This document shows, in pieces, positions 11,732-11,885 of a stretch of DNA of 11,885 bases (position 1 is the first letter of the stretch; each line of letters opens with the position of its first letter). The DNA comes from Thermoplasmata archaeon (GTDB lineage: Archaea > Thermoplasmatota > Thermoplasmata > Lutacidiplasmatales > UBA184). The stretch lies in NCBI GenBank assembly GCA_030042955.1, contig JASHYQ010000114.1:1-11885 (forward strand), written 5' to 3'. Position numbers and translations under genes: made by a program. Under the pieces are notes generated by a model. The model worked only from the letters and a program-made list of their open reading frames with translations, made no database searches and was not told the origin of the DNA.

Positions 11732-11885
11732 TTAGGTTCGGCCTAGGGCGGGCGGGCGGTGGACCCGTCGGGACGGCGGAGCCCGGGCTTCGACCGGGCT
11801 TTTCGCATGGCGCTGGATGTTGATGCAGTCCGCGCAGAGGCGTTCGTCCGCGTCGAGGCACCCCCGGCAGAAGGTGCGGCCGCAG
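11732..11885 (-). CDS. Zinc-knuckle protein, C-terminal end only (5' part outside window)
   Basis: Reading from 11884 down to a TAA at 11732-11734 gives 50 residues opening CGRTFCRGCLDADERLCADC. The cysteines follow C-x4-C-x2-C-x7-C-x2-C, a treble-clef or B-box-like zinc site of the kind common in small archaeal proteins. Further Cys ligands may lie beyond the window edge. The last ~26 residues (after INIQRHA) are Arg/Pro-rich and unstructured, and their DNA contains a GC-rich hairpin. The Cys spacing is the main evidence that this short frame is real; the protein's role cannot be told from this end. Confidence 0.6.
   Translation of the reverse strand, partial: CGRTFCRGCLDADERLCADCINIQRHAKSPVEARAPPSRRVHRPPALGRT
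11780..11803 (+). terminator. Hairpin followed by TTTT
   Basis: AGCCCGG (11780-11786), a 7-base loop, then CCGGGCT (11794-11800), with a T run at 11800-11803. A perfect 7-bp GC-rich stem with trailing T is positioned ~50 nt after the stop of the 11413 gene, as a plus-strand terminator would be. It lies inside the coding tail of the opposing gene. Archaea rely more on T runs than on hairpins, so the function is tentative. Confidence 0.4.

Overview
This is an archaeal chromosome segment, very GC-rich (roughly 70% by eye). The archaeal assignment rests on a Hel308-type helicase, an Orc1/Cdc6-family protein, MptE (archaeal pterin pyrophosphokinase), and an ftsZ-secE(Sec61 gamma)-spt5-rpl11 cluster, all read through short TATA elements in a GC-rich background. 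A Thermoplasmatota-like or other euryarchaeal source is plausible but is an inference; no rRNA or other phylogenetic marker beyond these proteins is present. No tRNA, rRNA, CRISPR array, insertion sequence or phage gene was seen.

Layout. 1-1260 (+): C-terminal 419 residues of Hel308. 1121-2335 (-): an Orc1/Cdc6-like AAA+ protein whose Walker A lysine and sensor-1 asparagine are missing, running tail-to-tail into hel308 with a 140-nt overlap. 2336-2428: a short AT-rich divergent promoter carrying a CTGGTA/TACCAG inverted repeat. 2429-3373 (+): MscS-type mechanosensitive channel. 3408-4517 (+): NADP-type isocitrate dehydrogenase. About 4600-5121 (+): small two-helix membrane protein with a beta-rich tail. 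5140-5490 (-): small protein with a histone-H1-like basic tail. About 5538-7451 (+): large polytopic membrane protein, probably a GT-C-type glycosyltransferase. 7415-8158 (-): MptE. 8220-11366 (+): operon ftsZ, secE, spt5, rpl11 and a 99-residue unknown, with junctions of 6 nt, 15 nt, 11-nt overlap and 4-nt overlap. 11413-11730 (+): two-helix membrane protein. 11732-11885 (-): C-terminal end of a zinc-knuckle protein cut by the window edge.

The genes are mostly housekeeping: DNA repair and replication, central carbon metabolism, C1-carrier cofactor synthesis, cell division, protein translocation, transcription elongation and translation. The ftsZ-secE-spt5-rpl11 cluster is a recognised archaeal arrangement. 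The less ordinary points are an Spt5 with a ~180-residue N-terminal extension that looks like a beta-sandwich (Ig-like) domain, an ATPase-dead-looking Orc1/Cdc6 paralogue beside an AT-rich inverted repeat, an H1-tail-like small protein, an unrecognised 99-residue protein translationally coupled to L11, and three divergent gene pairs that each appear to share one near-palindromic TATA element. I see no clear novel defence or mobile system here.
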